NCBI RefSeq assembly: GCF_037911585.1
Contig: NZ_JBAJNS010000001.1
Span: 1,115,001 to 1,179,000, forward strand
DNA: 64,000 nt
From: Streptomyces sp. GSL17-111
GTDB taxonomy: Bacteria; Actinomycetota; Actinomycetes; Streptomycetales; Streptomycetaceae
Direction of reading: 5' to 3'
A model generated the notes under the pieces. The model did not search any database. It had not been told where the DNA came from and saw only the letters and a program-made list of their open reading frames with translations. Positions within the stretch are counted from its first letter, which is position 1. Each line of letters begins with the position of its first letter. Of this stretch, positions 11,707 to 20,116 are shown one piece after another. The translations under genes and the position numbers were made by a program.

Positions 11707-14700
11707 GTGAGCCAGATCGTCGTCAAGCGCCCCCCACGGGCGCTGCCGCCCGAAGTGCCTGGCGACGACCTGCGGCTCGAACCTCCGCCGGAGCTGCCGC
11801 GAGGGCCTCAGGAGGGCGTCCTCATGCAGGTGGTGCCCATGCTCGGCATGGGCGGCTCGGTGGTCTTCTTCTTCATGTCACCGATGCCCTTCATGCGGAT
11901 CATGGGCGCGGTGATGGCGGTATCGACGGTCGCTATGGTCGTGTTCACCATCATCCGCTTCCGCCGGGGCACACAGGGGCAGATGGCGCAGCTTCGCCGT
12001 GACTACCTCAAGTACCTGGCCCAGACGAGGCGCACGGTCCGGCGGAACGCCGCCCGGCAACGCGACGCCCAGTTCTACCTGCATCCGGCGCCCGAGCAGT
12101 TGTGGGCGCTCGTCGCAGAGGGCAGCCGGTTGTGGGAACGGCGGGCCGGGGACGCGGACTTCGGGCAGGTCCGTGTCGGGCTCGGGGCGCAGCAACTCGC
12201 TTCCCAGCTCGTCGCCCCCGAGACGGCGCCGGTCGACGAACTGGAGCCGTTGACGGCCGGCGCGATGCAACGGTTCATCGCCACGCACAGCACCGTCGAC
12301 GGCCTGCCGATGGCGGTCTCCCTGCGCGCCTTCTACCACCTGACCGTCTCCGGCCACGCGGACTCCGTGCACGGCTCCGTACGGGCGCTCGTCGCCCAGA
12401 TGACCGCCCTGCACTCGCCGGACGATCTGCTGGTCGCGGTCGCGGCCGGTGGTCCTGACGCCGCCGAGCGGTGGGAGTGGTCCAAGTGGCTTCCGCACCT
12501 CCAGCTTCCGGGTTCGATCGACGGAGCCGGCACGCGTCGCATGATCAGCGAGGACCTGATCGAGCTGGAGGAGATGCTCCGCCCGCGGCTGGAGAACCGG
12601 ACACGGTTCCACCCTCAAGGCCAGCCCACGCTGGACCAACCGCACGTCGTCCTCGTGCTGGACGGCTCGACGGTGCCGCCCACCTCGGTATTCGCGTCCC
12701 CCGAAGGTCTTCAGGGGGTGACGGTCGTCGAGGTGGTGGCGGGTGAGCTGAGAGAGCCGCGCGGGGGGTTGTCCGTCGTCGTGCGCCCGTCGGAGCTGCG
12801 TATGGAGTCAGCGAACGGCTTCGTCTACGAGGGCGAGCCCGACACCCTGGCGGCGGAGGCAGCCGAGGCCCTCGCCCGCCAACTCGCCCCGCTGTCGGCG
12901 TCGTCGGGTGGTGAGGACGAGGAGCCGCTGCTGGCGAACCTCGAGTTCACCGAGCTGCTCGCGCTCGGCGACGCCGCGTCGGTCGACGTCTCGCGCACCT
13001 GGCGGCCACGCGCACAGGGGGACCGGCTCCGTGTGCCGATCGGCGTCGGCGAGGACGGCCAGCCCGTCATGCTCGACATCAAGGAGGCGGCTCAGGACGG
13101 CATGGGCCCGCACGGCCTGTGCGTAGGCGCGACCGGCTCGGGCAAGTCGGAGCTGCTGCGGACGCTCGTACTGGGGCTCGCGGTCACCCACTCCTCGGAG
13201 ACGCTGAACTTCGTCCTCGCGGACTTCAAGGGCGGCGCGACGTTCGCCGGCATGTCGAACATGCCGCACGTCGCCGCTGTGATCACCAACCTCGCCGACG
13301 ACCTCACACTGGTCGACCGGATGGGTGACTCGATCCGCGGGGAACTCAACCGCCGCCAGGAGATGCTGCGCGACGCCGGCAACTACGCCAACATCCACGA
13401 CTACGAGAAGGCCCGAGCGGCCGGCGCCCCACTGAACCCGATCGCCTCGCTGGTCATCGTCATCGACGAGTTCAGTGAACTCCTCACCGCAAAACCCGAC
13501 TTCATCGACATGTTCATTCAGATCGGCCGCATCGGCCGCTCGCTGGGCGTGCACCTGCTGCTGGCCTCGCAGCGACTGGAGGAGGGGCGCCTGCGCGGTC
13601 TGGAGACGTACCTGTCGTACCGCATCGGTCTGCGCACGTTCTCGGCCGCCGAGTCCCGCACCGCGATCGGTGTACCCGACGCCTACCACCTCCCGTCCGT
13701 CCCCGGCTCCGGCTACCTGAAGTTCGGCACGGACGAGATGACGCGGTTCAAGGCGGCCTACGTATCCGGGGTCTACCGGGCGAACGGTTCACGCCCGGTG
13801 GACCCCGGCAGGGGGCCGGCCGTCGATCGTCGGCCGGCCCTGTTCACCGCCGCGCCGGTGCCCGTCCGGTACGCGGCTCCGGATCCTCAGGCCCAGCCGT
13901 CCGAGACCGTGACACGGACGGAGGACGACGCACTGGCCGACACGGTGCTCGACGTCATCGTCCGGCGCCTCGACGGCCAGGGACCGTCGGCCCACCAGGT
14001 GTGGCTGCCGCCGCTGGACAAGGCCTCCCCGCTCGACGAGCTGCTCCCGGACCTGACCACGGTGGAGGGGCGCGGGCTCACCGTCCCCGACCACCCGCGG
14101 CCCGGAGGACTCGTCGTCCCGCTCGGGCTCGTCGACAAGCCCTTCGAGCAACGCCGCGAAGTGCTCTACGGCGACTTCTCCGGCGCGGCGGGCAACATGC
14201 TCATCATCGGCGGCCCGCAGTCGGGCAAGTCGACGCTGCTGCGCACGATCGTCTCCTCGTTCGCCCTGACCCACACCCCGAGCGAAGTGCAGTTCTACGG
14301 CCTGGACTTCGGTGGTGGCGGGATGTCGGCGGTGTCGGACCTCCCGCACGTCGGGGGCGTCGCCTCGCGACTGGACCCGGAGCGCGTCCGGCGGACGGTC
14401 TCCGAGGTGGCCGGCATCCTCGCCCGCCGTGAGGAGTACTTCCGGGCGCATTCCGTCGACTCCGTCGGCACCTACCGGCGCCGTCGGGCCCGAGGGGAGA
14501 TCACCGGCCAGCCCTTCGGCGACGTGTTCCTGGTGATCGACGGCTGGGCGAGCTTCAAGCAGGAGTACGACCTGCTGACCGAAGTCGTGACGGACATCGC
14601 CGGACGGGGTCTGGGCTACGGCATCCACGTCATCGCCACGTCATCGCGCAGCATGGAGATGCGACCGGCGCTGAAGGACCAGCTCATGAACCGGCTGGAG

Positions 14701-15681
14701 CTGCGCCTGGGCGACACGATGGACTCGGAGTTCGACCGCAAGGTCGCGGCCAACGTACCCGCCGGCGTCCCCGGGCGCGGTCAGACCCCGCAGAGGCTGC
14801 ACTTCATGGCGGCGATGCCGCGCATCGACGGCAGCAACGACGCCGAGACCCTCTCCGAGGGCAGCGAGGACCTGGTCGCCCGGGTGCGGGACGCCTGGCC
14901 GGGCGACGCCGCACCCGCCGTGCGGCTGCTGCCCCGGGAGATCCCCGCCCAGCAGCTTCCCAAGGGAAACGAGCACCCGGAGCGCGGCATCGCGTTCGCC
15001 CTCGACGAGACCAACCTCGAACCGGTGTACGTCGACTTCGAGACCGACCCGTTCTTCCTCATCTTCGGGGAGAGCGAATCCGGCAAGACGGCGCTCGTCC
15101 GGCTGCTGGCGAAGCAGATCACCGAGCGGTACACCCCCGACGAGGCGAGGATCGTCGTCGCCGACTACCGGCGCGGACTGCTGAGCAGCATCCCCGACTC
15201 CCACCTCATCGTGTACGCGGCCATGTCCAACGGTCTGGAGACGCACGTGGCCGCGCTGCGGGACCTGATGGAGAAGCGCACCCCACCGGACGACGTCACG
15301 CCCCAGCAGTTGCGGGACCGGAGCTGGTGGTCGGGGCCGCGCATCTTCATCATCGTCGACGACTGGGAACTGGTGGCCAACTCCACCGGCAACCCGTTCG
15401 CCGCGCTCACCGAGCACCTGCCGTTCGCCCGGGACATCGGCGTCCGGTTCATCATCGCCCGCAACGCGTCCGGCGCGTCCCGGTCCTTCTACGAGGCGTT
15501 CATGCAGCGCGTCAAGGAACTCGGTGCCCAGGGCGTCGTCCTGTCGGGAGACCCGATGGAGGGCGACATCCTCGGCAACGTCCGCGCCCGGCCCATGCCG
15601 CCCGGACGCGGTGTCTTCGCCTCCCGCAAACGCGGTGCGCCTCTCGTCCAGGTCGGCTGGCTGCCGAACAACCAGACCTGA
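11707..15681 (+). CDS. eccC: Type VII secretion FtsK/SpoIIIE ATPase EccC
   Basis: Motor ATPase of the ESX secretion system, here a single fused chain of 1,324 residues. The N-terminus (MSQIVVKRPPRALPP) is followed by two membrane spans at about residues 40-85 (VVFFFMSPMPF, AVSTVAMVVFTII). Three nucleotide-binding modules follow, with Walker A motifs GATGSGKSELLRT (about 475), IGGPQSGKSTLLRT (about 835) and FGESESGKTALVRL (about 1120). VIVIDEFSELL gives the Walker B of the first module and VFLVIDGW and IFIIVDDWE those of the second and third. All three P-loops look intact. It uses a GTG start and is alone on the plus strand, ending at a bidirectional hairpin facing the esx genes. Confidence 0.95.
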   Translation: MSQIVVKRPPRALPPEVPGDDLRLEPPPELPRGPQEGVLMQVVPMLGMGGSVVFFFMSPMPFMRIMGAVMAVSTVAMVVFTIIRFRRGTQGQMAQLRRDYLKYLAQTRRTVRRNAARQRDAQFYLHPAPEQLWALVAEGSRLWERRAGDADFGQVRVGLGAQQLASQLVAPETAPVDELEPLTAGAMQRFIATHSTVDGLPMAVSLRAFYHLTVSGHADSVHGSVRALVAQMTALHSPDDLLVAVAAGGPDAAERWEWSKWLPHLQLPGSIDGAGTRRMISEDLIELEEMLRPRLENRTRFHPQGQPTLDQPHVVLVLDGSTVPPTSVFASPEGLQGVTVVEVVAGELREPRGGLSVVVRPSELRMESANGFVYEGEPDTLAAEAAEALARQLAPLSASSGGEDEEPLLANLEFTELLALGDAASVDVSRTWRPRAQGDRLRVPIGVGEDGQPVMLDIKEAAQDGMGPHGLCVGATGSGKSELLRTLVLGLAVTHSSETLNFVLADFKGGATFAGMSNMPHVAAVITNLADDLTLVDRMGDSIRGELNRRQEMLRDAGNYANIHDYEKARAAGAPLNPIASLVIVIDEFSELLTAKPDFIDMFIQIGRIGRSLGVHLLLASQRLEEGRLRGLETYLSYRIGLRTFSAAESRTAIGVPDAYHLPSVPGSGYLKFGTDEMTRFKAAYVSGVYRANGSRPVDPGRGPAVDRRPALFTAAPVPVRYAAPDPQAQPSETVTRTEDDALADTVLDVIVRRLDGQGPSAHQVWLPPLDKASPLDELLPDLTTVEGRGLTVPDHPRPGGLVVPLGLVDKPFEQRREVLYGDFSGAAGNMLIIGGPQSGKSTLLRTIVSSFALTHTPSEVQFYGLDFGGGGMSAVSDLPHVGGVASRLDPERVRRTVSEVAGILARREEYFRAHSVDSVGTYRRRRARGEITGQPFGDVFLVIDGWASFKQEYDLLTEVVTDIAGRGLGYGIHVIATSSRSMEMRPALKDQLMNRLELRLGDTMDSEFDRKVAANVPAGVPGRGQTPQRLHFMAAMPRIDGSNDAETLSEGSEDLVARVRDAWPGDAAPAVRLLPREIPAQQLPKGNEHPERGIAFALDETNLEPVYVDFETDPFFLIFGESESGKTALVRLLAKQITERYTPDEARIVVADYRRGLLSSIPDSHLIVYAAMSNGLETHVAALRDLMEKRTPPDDVTPQQLRDRSWWSGPRIFIIVDDWELVANSTGNPFAALTEHLPFARDIGVRFIIARNASGASRSFYEAFMQRVKELGAQGVVLSGDPMEGDILGNVRARPMPPGRGVFASRKRGAPLVQVGWLPNNQT

Positions 15682-15916
15682 CGACTGCGTGTCCCTCATC
15701 CTCGGTCAGGGCAGACCAGAAGCAGAGTGAGGACTGCGCCGGGGCCCCTCGGGCGTGCTGCACACAGGGTCAACCGCACCACAGGCACGTCGACACCAAC
15801 AGCACCTGCCGCCTGACGGACACCCTGCGCCATCACGTCCCACCCCAACGTGACGCGCGCTCAGCTTGCGGCGACAAGGGAGGGCAGCGGCACACGGTCC
15901 GGCGCCGACCGGGTAG

Positions 15917-15956
15917 ACGTGAAGGGGCGGACCTTGAGAGGTCCGCCCCTTCACGT
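15917..15956. terminator. Bidirectional terminator between eccC and esx genes
   Basis: Perfect 17-bp arms (GGGGCGGACC core) around a 6-base loop, lying between two converging transcription units. Between the eccC stop and this hairpin (15682-15916) I see no gene. Confidence 0.8.
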
Positions 15957-15972
15957 GCGTACGCACGCTGAC

Positions 15973-16260
15973 TCAGAAGTCGAATTGCATGGAAGCCTTC
16001 TTGTCAGTCCCCTGGTAGCCGGCCGTCGAGTTGTCGAGCGCGGTGGCGATGGCGTCGAGCGTTTCCTTAAGACCCTGGACTTCCTGATCCCAGCCACGCT
16101 GCTTGGCGTGGAACGCCTCTTTGGCCTCACCGTCCCAGCCGGCGACGACCTTCGCCACCCGACCCTGGAGAGTTGTGAGCTGGGTGCCGATCTCGCCCGC
16201 GGCCTTCCGGATGTCGCTGGCGGCCGCAGTGACCGTCCCATACGTGACCTCGATGGTCAT
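15973..16260 (-). CDS. WXG100 family secreted protein (EsxA-like)
   Basis: A 95-residue helical hairpin protein with the WXG turn as WDG near residue 43 and a hydrophobic/charged heptad pattern on both sides, the standard form of type VII substrates. The tail (YQGTDKKASMQFDF) has aromatic residues but not a clean YxxxD/E secretion motif. It starts 15 bases after the other WXG100 gene and ends just before the bidirectional hairpin, so the pair is co-transcribed and probably forms a heterodimer. Which of the two is EsxA and which EsxB is an inference. Confidence 0.88.
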   Translation of the reverse strand: MTIEVTYGTVTAAASDIRKAAGEIGTQLTTLQGRVAKVVAGWDGEAKEAFHAKQRGWDQEVQGLKETLDAIATALDNSTAGYQGTDKKASMQFDF

Positions 16261-16275
16261 GATTCCCCCTCTTCG

Positions 16276-16641
16276 TTACTTGACGGTCGGCGAAGCGTCG
16301 ATGAAGTCGCTGATCGGGCTCTGCCCCTGGATCTTCTTGAAGTTCTCCATCTGCTCCAGCTCGTTCGCGGTGAAGCCGTCCTTGCTCATCTGGAGGGCCT
16401 CCTCCATGAAGCGGAGCTTGTCGTACAGCTTGCGCGCGTACTCGTTCGCCTGACGCTGGAGATGGTTGTAGGCCCCGGCGGCCGACCCCTTCCACCCCGT
16501 CTCGATGGTGTCCACCGCAGCGTTCAGCGCGGAGATCCGGCCCTGCAGGGTGCCCTGCATCTCCTCGACGTCCTTGATAAGCCCGGCGAGGTCTCCGTCC
16601 TCTGACCTGAAACCGGTGCCCGGGCTACTTCCCTCGGCCAT
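16276..16641 (-). CDS. WXG100 family secreted protein (EsxB-like)
   Basis: 121 residues with the WXG turn present as WKG in TIETGWKGSAAGAY, flanked by two long amphipathic helices. It is longer than the 95-residue partner because of a C-terminal extension (FTANELEQMENFKKIQGQSPISDF) that may carry the secretion or EccC-binding signal. I placed the start at the ATG at 16641, which has GGAGGAG directly upstream; the frame continues to 16671. It lies between the mycosin gene and its WXG partner on the same strand. Confidence 0.88.
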   Translation of the reverse strand: MAEGSSPGTGFRSEDGDLAGLIKDVEEMQGTLQGRISALNAAVDTIETGWKGSAAGAYNHLQRQANEYARKLYDKLRFMEEALQMSKDGFTANELEQMENFKKIQGQSPISDFIDASPTVK

Positions 16642-16704
16642 ATGCTCCTCCTCCAGAGCGCGTGATTGCATAAGCGTTCGTTCGAAACGACAGACGCCAA
16701 CGGC

Positions 16705-17889
16705 CTACCTGCGACGCAGCACCAGGAACCCGATCGCTCCCGCTGCGACCAGGACTACCGCCACCCCCGAGCCGATCAGCAATCCGGTTGGCGGACCGTC
16801 ATCGCCTTCATCGGCGACCTTCACCCGGTCGGATGCCGACTCGTCGCCGTCCGACGACCCACCCTCCGGCTGCGCCGAGGGTGACGGGGACTCTTCTTGC
16901 TTGAGCAGCGGGTGCTGGTCGGGATCCCCCGGGTCACCCTCCCCGTCAAGAAGAACCTTTCGAGGCCGGACGGTCCCGTACCCCAGCCTCGTGGTGTAGT
17001 CGCTCCCGTCGATAGCTTTGCTGGCAGTCTGCATCATCACTCGAAGCACCTGATTGGCCGTCCAGTCCGGGTGCTCCGCCCAGATGAGCGCGGCAGAAGC
17101 AGAGGCGATGGCTGAGGCGTTACTGGTTCCACTCGTGGTGCAACGGCGGGAGAAACTGTTGTCGCACCATCCAGGAAAATCGGACCCCGGCGCTGTCAGG
17201 TCGACATTCCCGCCGTGGGAATACTCCGCTACCTTGTTCTTTTCCGTGACAGCGCCGACGCCGACAACTTCAGGGAACCCGGCCGGATACTCCGAGTAAT
17301 CTTTGCCGCTGTTGCCAGTGCTGGCGAAAATCAGCTTACCCTTGCCGACTGCGAATTCGATGGCTGCCTCTAGCTCTTCTGTGCCGACCGACCCAAGAGA
17401 CATGTTAATAATCTGAGCCTCGCTGTCAGCAGCTACTCGTACTGCATTCTCAAGGGACTGATCCTCAGCATCCACAAAACCATCGTCCTCAGCCAAAGTC
17501 ACCCTGAGCGGCAAAATCTTCGCTTTCGGCGCTAGTCCCTTTATACCGCCCCCCGCTCCTGTCCCGGCGATCAATTCAGCCATGCCCGTTCCGTGGCCTG
17601 CGTAGTCATCCGTGGCTGATCCTGGTCGATCGGTCAAGTCTTCGCCCGGTAGTAGGCGACCCGCAAGAGTCTTACTCGATGCGCTTACGCCCGTGTCGAT
17701 CACAGCGACCGTAATGCCCTCGCCTTTACTAACTTCCCACATAGCTTCAGCTTGCATCGGTTCGAGGTACCACTGGCGATCGCTTAGGTCTTGGGCTTGC
17801 GCCGCGGGCGCTAGCCCAATTATCGCCCCAGTGAGCGCTGCACAAATGGTGACATGGGAAACTTTTCGCAAGATCCTTACTGACAACAT
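16705..17889 (-). CDS. mycP: Mycosin-type subtilisin protease, AT-rich gene
   Basis: S8 serine protease of the type VII locus, 394 residues. An N-terminal signal sequence ends near AAQAQ (residue 33), followed by the catalytic triad: Asp in VAVIDTGVS, His in GHGTGMAELIAG and Ser in SGTSNASAIAS. A Pro/Ser/acidic linker and one C-terminal membrane span (GLLIGSGVAVVLVAAGAIG) complete the mycosin plan. Odd: its DNA is much poorer in GC than its neighbours, about 48-58% in 60-base lines I counted, against about 70% elsewhere, and codons ending in A or T are frequent. A second, GC-rich mycosin lies at 20117. Recent transfer or gene conversion is possible. Confidence 0.85.
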   Translation of the reverse strand: MLSVRILRKVSHVTICAALTGAIIGLAPAAQAQDLSDRQWYLEPMQAEAMWEVSKGEGITVAVIDTGVSASSKTLAGRLLPGEDLTDRPGSATDDYAGHGTGMAELIAGTGAGGGIKGLAPKAKILPLRVTLAEDDGFVDAEDQSLENAVRVAADSEAQIINMSLGSVGTEELEAAIEFAVGKGKLIFASTGNSGKDYSEYPAGFPEVVGVGAVTEKNKVAEYSHGGNVDLTAPGSDFPGWCDNSFSRRCTTSGTSNASAIASASAALIWAEHPDWTANQVLRVMMQTASKAIDGSDYTTRLGYGTVRPRKVLLDGEGDPGDPDQHPLLKQEESPSPSAQPEGGSSDGDESASDRVKVADEGDDGPPTGLLIGSGVAVVLVAAGAIGFLVLRRR

Positions 17890-17940
17890 GATCTTTTCAC
17901 GGTCCTCTTCGTCACCACGGCTTCTGGCTGACTCATTTGG

Positions 17941-19464
17941 TCACTCAACCACTGGCGGCACGATGTCCCGCCTGTATTTCCATGTCTTCTCGTCCTCGGC
18001 CAGATATTCTGGCCGAGAATTTACTCTTCTCTCTTCATGAGATTCCGCCCGCACGGTGCCCCGTGGATTAACGAGTCCCATACCGCCAGGCGTGAAGAAT
18101 CCGCCACTTTGCATTCGGCTTGCAGGCACCGGGCGCGAGGCGCCCTCCACGCTTCGATGCCCATTGGCACGGCGGTGGTCCGGCCCGACTGAGCCCGTGT
18201 TTCCGTGCGGCCCAGCGGCCCCGGAATGGCCCACCATGGGCGTACGGCTCGACGTGCCAGTTTCGGCCCCGATCACTCTTCCTTGTGGAATGGGTGGGGA
18301 GCCTGCAACGCCGGGCCGGTAGGGCATACCACCGAATACCGCGTCCGGGCGACCGGGTCTGGCAGGGAATGCGCTGTGCGGTGCTCGTCCCACGGGTGTG
18401 GGATTGCTCGCAGCGGGCCCGGGAAGGCGTCCTCCAACAGGCGGCGTGCCGCTTGTTCGGGCATCGGGTTGCCGCCAGCTGTTGGTCTGGTGCGGGGCGA
18501 TCGCTTGCTTCTGTGGGCTTCCCCCGTAGGGACCACGCCCAGTCCGCTGTTGCGGAGTGGGGGAGGTTCCAGCGGTCGGTGGCACCAGGGCATAGCCGTT
18601 CGGCACGGATGGGGAGCTACTCGTCGTCAGCCCGGGACGCAACGACGTGCGCTCCACCGGATTCGTCTGATGACTGCTTGCGGTGTTGATTTCCATGCCA
18701 ACGGGCTGCGTGGAGTAGGAGATGTTGGCTAGCTCTGGATCATTGGCGGCGATGGCCGCACCGTTGGCTCCCCATCTCTCTGAGCCTGTCGGATGGTCCG
18801 GACCGGGCGGGCTTCCGGCTTCCGGAGCCCTGTCACCGTCGGGAATCGGCACGCCGACGTTTGGGGGTGGGGCGAAGGTGGGCTCTTCCTGGGCGGCCAT
18901 GGTGTCGCGGGACACCGTGTAGAAGGAGCTGAGCCGGTTCATCTGGGTGATGGCTTCCTGGCGGTTCTTCTCCCTCGGGTCCTCCGCCGCGTTGGCCTTG
19001 TCGATGTCCATAGGCAGATATGGGCCCTGCTCGCGCGGGGGCATACCGCTCTTGACCGACGCCAGCCCGATGGACGCCGCGCGCATCTGCACACCTGCCT
19101 GGCCGGTGTACGTGGCCAGCTTGAGGGTGTTCTTGCCCAGGTTGTCCGCCCAGGTGCGGAACGCCTCCCCCGACTCACCCTCCCAGTCGACGTTGGCCGC
19201 GTACTTCTTGATGTCCTCGCCGACACCCTCGATCGCGTCCGACGCGTTGGCCAGGGCGTCCGCAGCAGCCTCCAGATCACTGGGCTTCGCACTCTCGATC
19301 ATGTCGAGCATGGTGTTCAGCTGGTAGCCCTCAAAGTCCGTCTGCCCGAGTGCAGCGTTGACCCCCGCCCACGTGAAGGCGGTGCGCTGCCGCCTGTTCG
19401 TATCGGTCAGGGACACCTGCAGATTTGCCTGCGTCTCGTCGAACGAGAGCTTTTCGTCACTCAT
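17941..19464 (-). CDS. Large WXG-type candidate secretion substrate
   Basis: 507 residues. The N-terminal 170 residues are helical with a WXG-like turn (WEGESGEAFRTW, about 93-104), resembling WXG100/PPE-type domains. A long Pro/Gly/Ser/Thr-rich middle follows, then a short conserved end, YLAEDEKTWKYRRDIVPPVVE in part, a tail I recognise from Streptomyces type VII locus proteins (tail EDE-TW ... VPPV). The 5' half is GC-rich but the 3' end (below about 18,100) shifts to the AT-rich composition of the adjacent mycosin gene. Probable type VII substrate or structural partner; function unknown. Confidence 0.75.
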   Translation of the reverse strand: MSDEKLSFDETQANLQVSLTDTNRRQRTAFTWAGVNAALGQTDFEGYQLNTMLDMIESAKPSDLEAAADALANASDAIEGVGEDIKKYAANVDWEGESGEAFRTWADNLGKNTLKLATYTGQAGVQMRAASIGLASVKSGMPPREQGPYLPMDIDKANAAEDPREKNRQEAITQMNRLSSFYTVSRDTMAAQEEPTFAPPPNVGVPIPDGDRAPEAGSPPGPDHPTGSERWGANGAAIAANDPELANISYSTQPVGMEINTASSHQTNPVERTSLRPGLTTSSSPSVPNGYALVPPTAGTSPTPQQRTGRGPYGGSPQKQAIAPHQTNSWRQPDARTSGTPPVGGRLPGPAASNPTPVGRAPHSAFPARPGRPDAVFGGMPYRPGVAGSPPIPQGRVIGAETGTSSRTPMVGHSGAAGPHGNTGSVGPDHRRANGHRSVEGASRPVPASRMQSGGFFTPGGMGLVNPRGTVRAESHEERRVNSRPEYLAEDEKTWKYRRDIVPPVVE

Positions 19465-19483
19465 CGTTTGCTGCCCTCACTGC

Positions 19484-19924
19484 TTACAGGCCCTGGTTTA
19501 CGTCGGAGGCGGGCTTGTCGCCGCCGTCCTTGACGGTCTGGCCCTCCTCGTGTCGCAGCTTCGTGCGATCGTGGATCTCCCAGAACCGGCGCTTCAGGTC
19601 CTCTTCCAGGTTGTCGAACCCGATGTCGGCGCCGAGTACGGCGATACCCATCGCGTCGATCTGGTCGGTGAACGTCTGTGACAACGACGTCAGATGCTCG
19701 TGGATGCGCTCGTACTGGAAGGACAGGTCCTCGGCCTCGCTGAAGCCCGTGCCGTAGGACGCCTTGGGCACCACGGCGTTGGTGCTGATGCTGGTCTTGG
19801 ACGCAGCGGACTTCTCGAGGTTCTCGATGATGCCGTCAACGCGCTTCTTGAAGTCCTTCAATGACTCCGCAGCACGTCTGAAGTCGCTCGGAGTCCCCCC
19901 GCCGCCCTGATGGGCGTCAACCAT
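19484..19924 (-). CDS. Type VII locus protein, unknown function
   Basis: 146 residues starting MVDAHQGGGG at 19924, preceded by a GGGGGG-rich ribosome site. The protein is almost entirely helical with a hydrophobic face (FKKRVDGIIENLEK, FQYERIHEHLTSLSQTF) and a flexible charged tail. There is no WXG turn and no membrane span. It lies 19 bases upstream of the large WXG-type gene, so it is probably its operon partner, possibly a chaperone or co-secreted protein. I do not recognise a family. Confidence 0.65.
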   Translation of the reverse strand: MVDAHQGGGGTPSDFRRAAESLKDFKKRVDGIIENLEKSAASKTSISTNAVVPKASYGTGFSEAEDLSFQYERIHEHLTSLSQTFTDQIDAMGIAVLGADIGFDNLEEDLKRRFWEIHDRTKLRHEEGQTVKDGGDKPASDVNQGL

Positions 19925-20014
19925 GGCAAGCCCCCCTGGCCAACCCCGTTCACGTGTAGTGGTCACTCTATCTCGATGCGCAGTCGGTTCCAACTGCAAG
20001 GTCGAGCGTCGAAA

Positions 20015-20020
20015 ATCATA
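20015..20020 (-). promoter_or_regulatory. Possible -10 element upstream of the 19.9-kb gene
   Basis: TATGAT on the minus strand, one mismatch from the sigma-70 type -10 consensus, about 90 bases before the start codon at 19924. No convincing -35 hexamer at 16-18 bases, so this is tentative. Confidence 0.3.
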
Positions 20021-20116
20021 GTGCGAGCCCTTAGTTGACGCCTCAAAGAGCCTTGTCACAAGTGCAACATCAGCTGACTCAAGTGACGTTGGCCGGATCT
20101 GCACCTCGTGAGCGGG

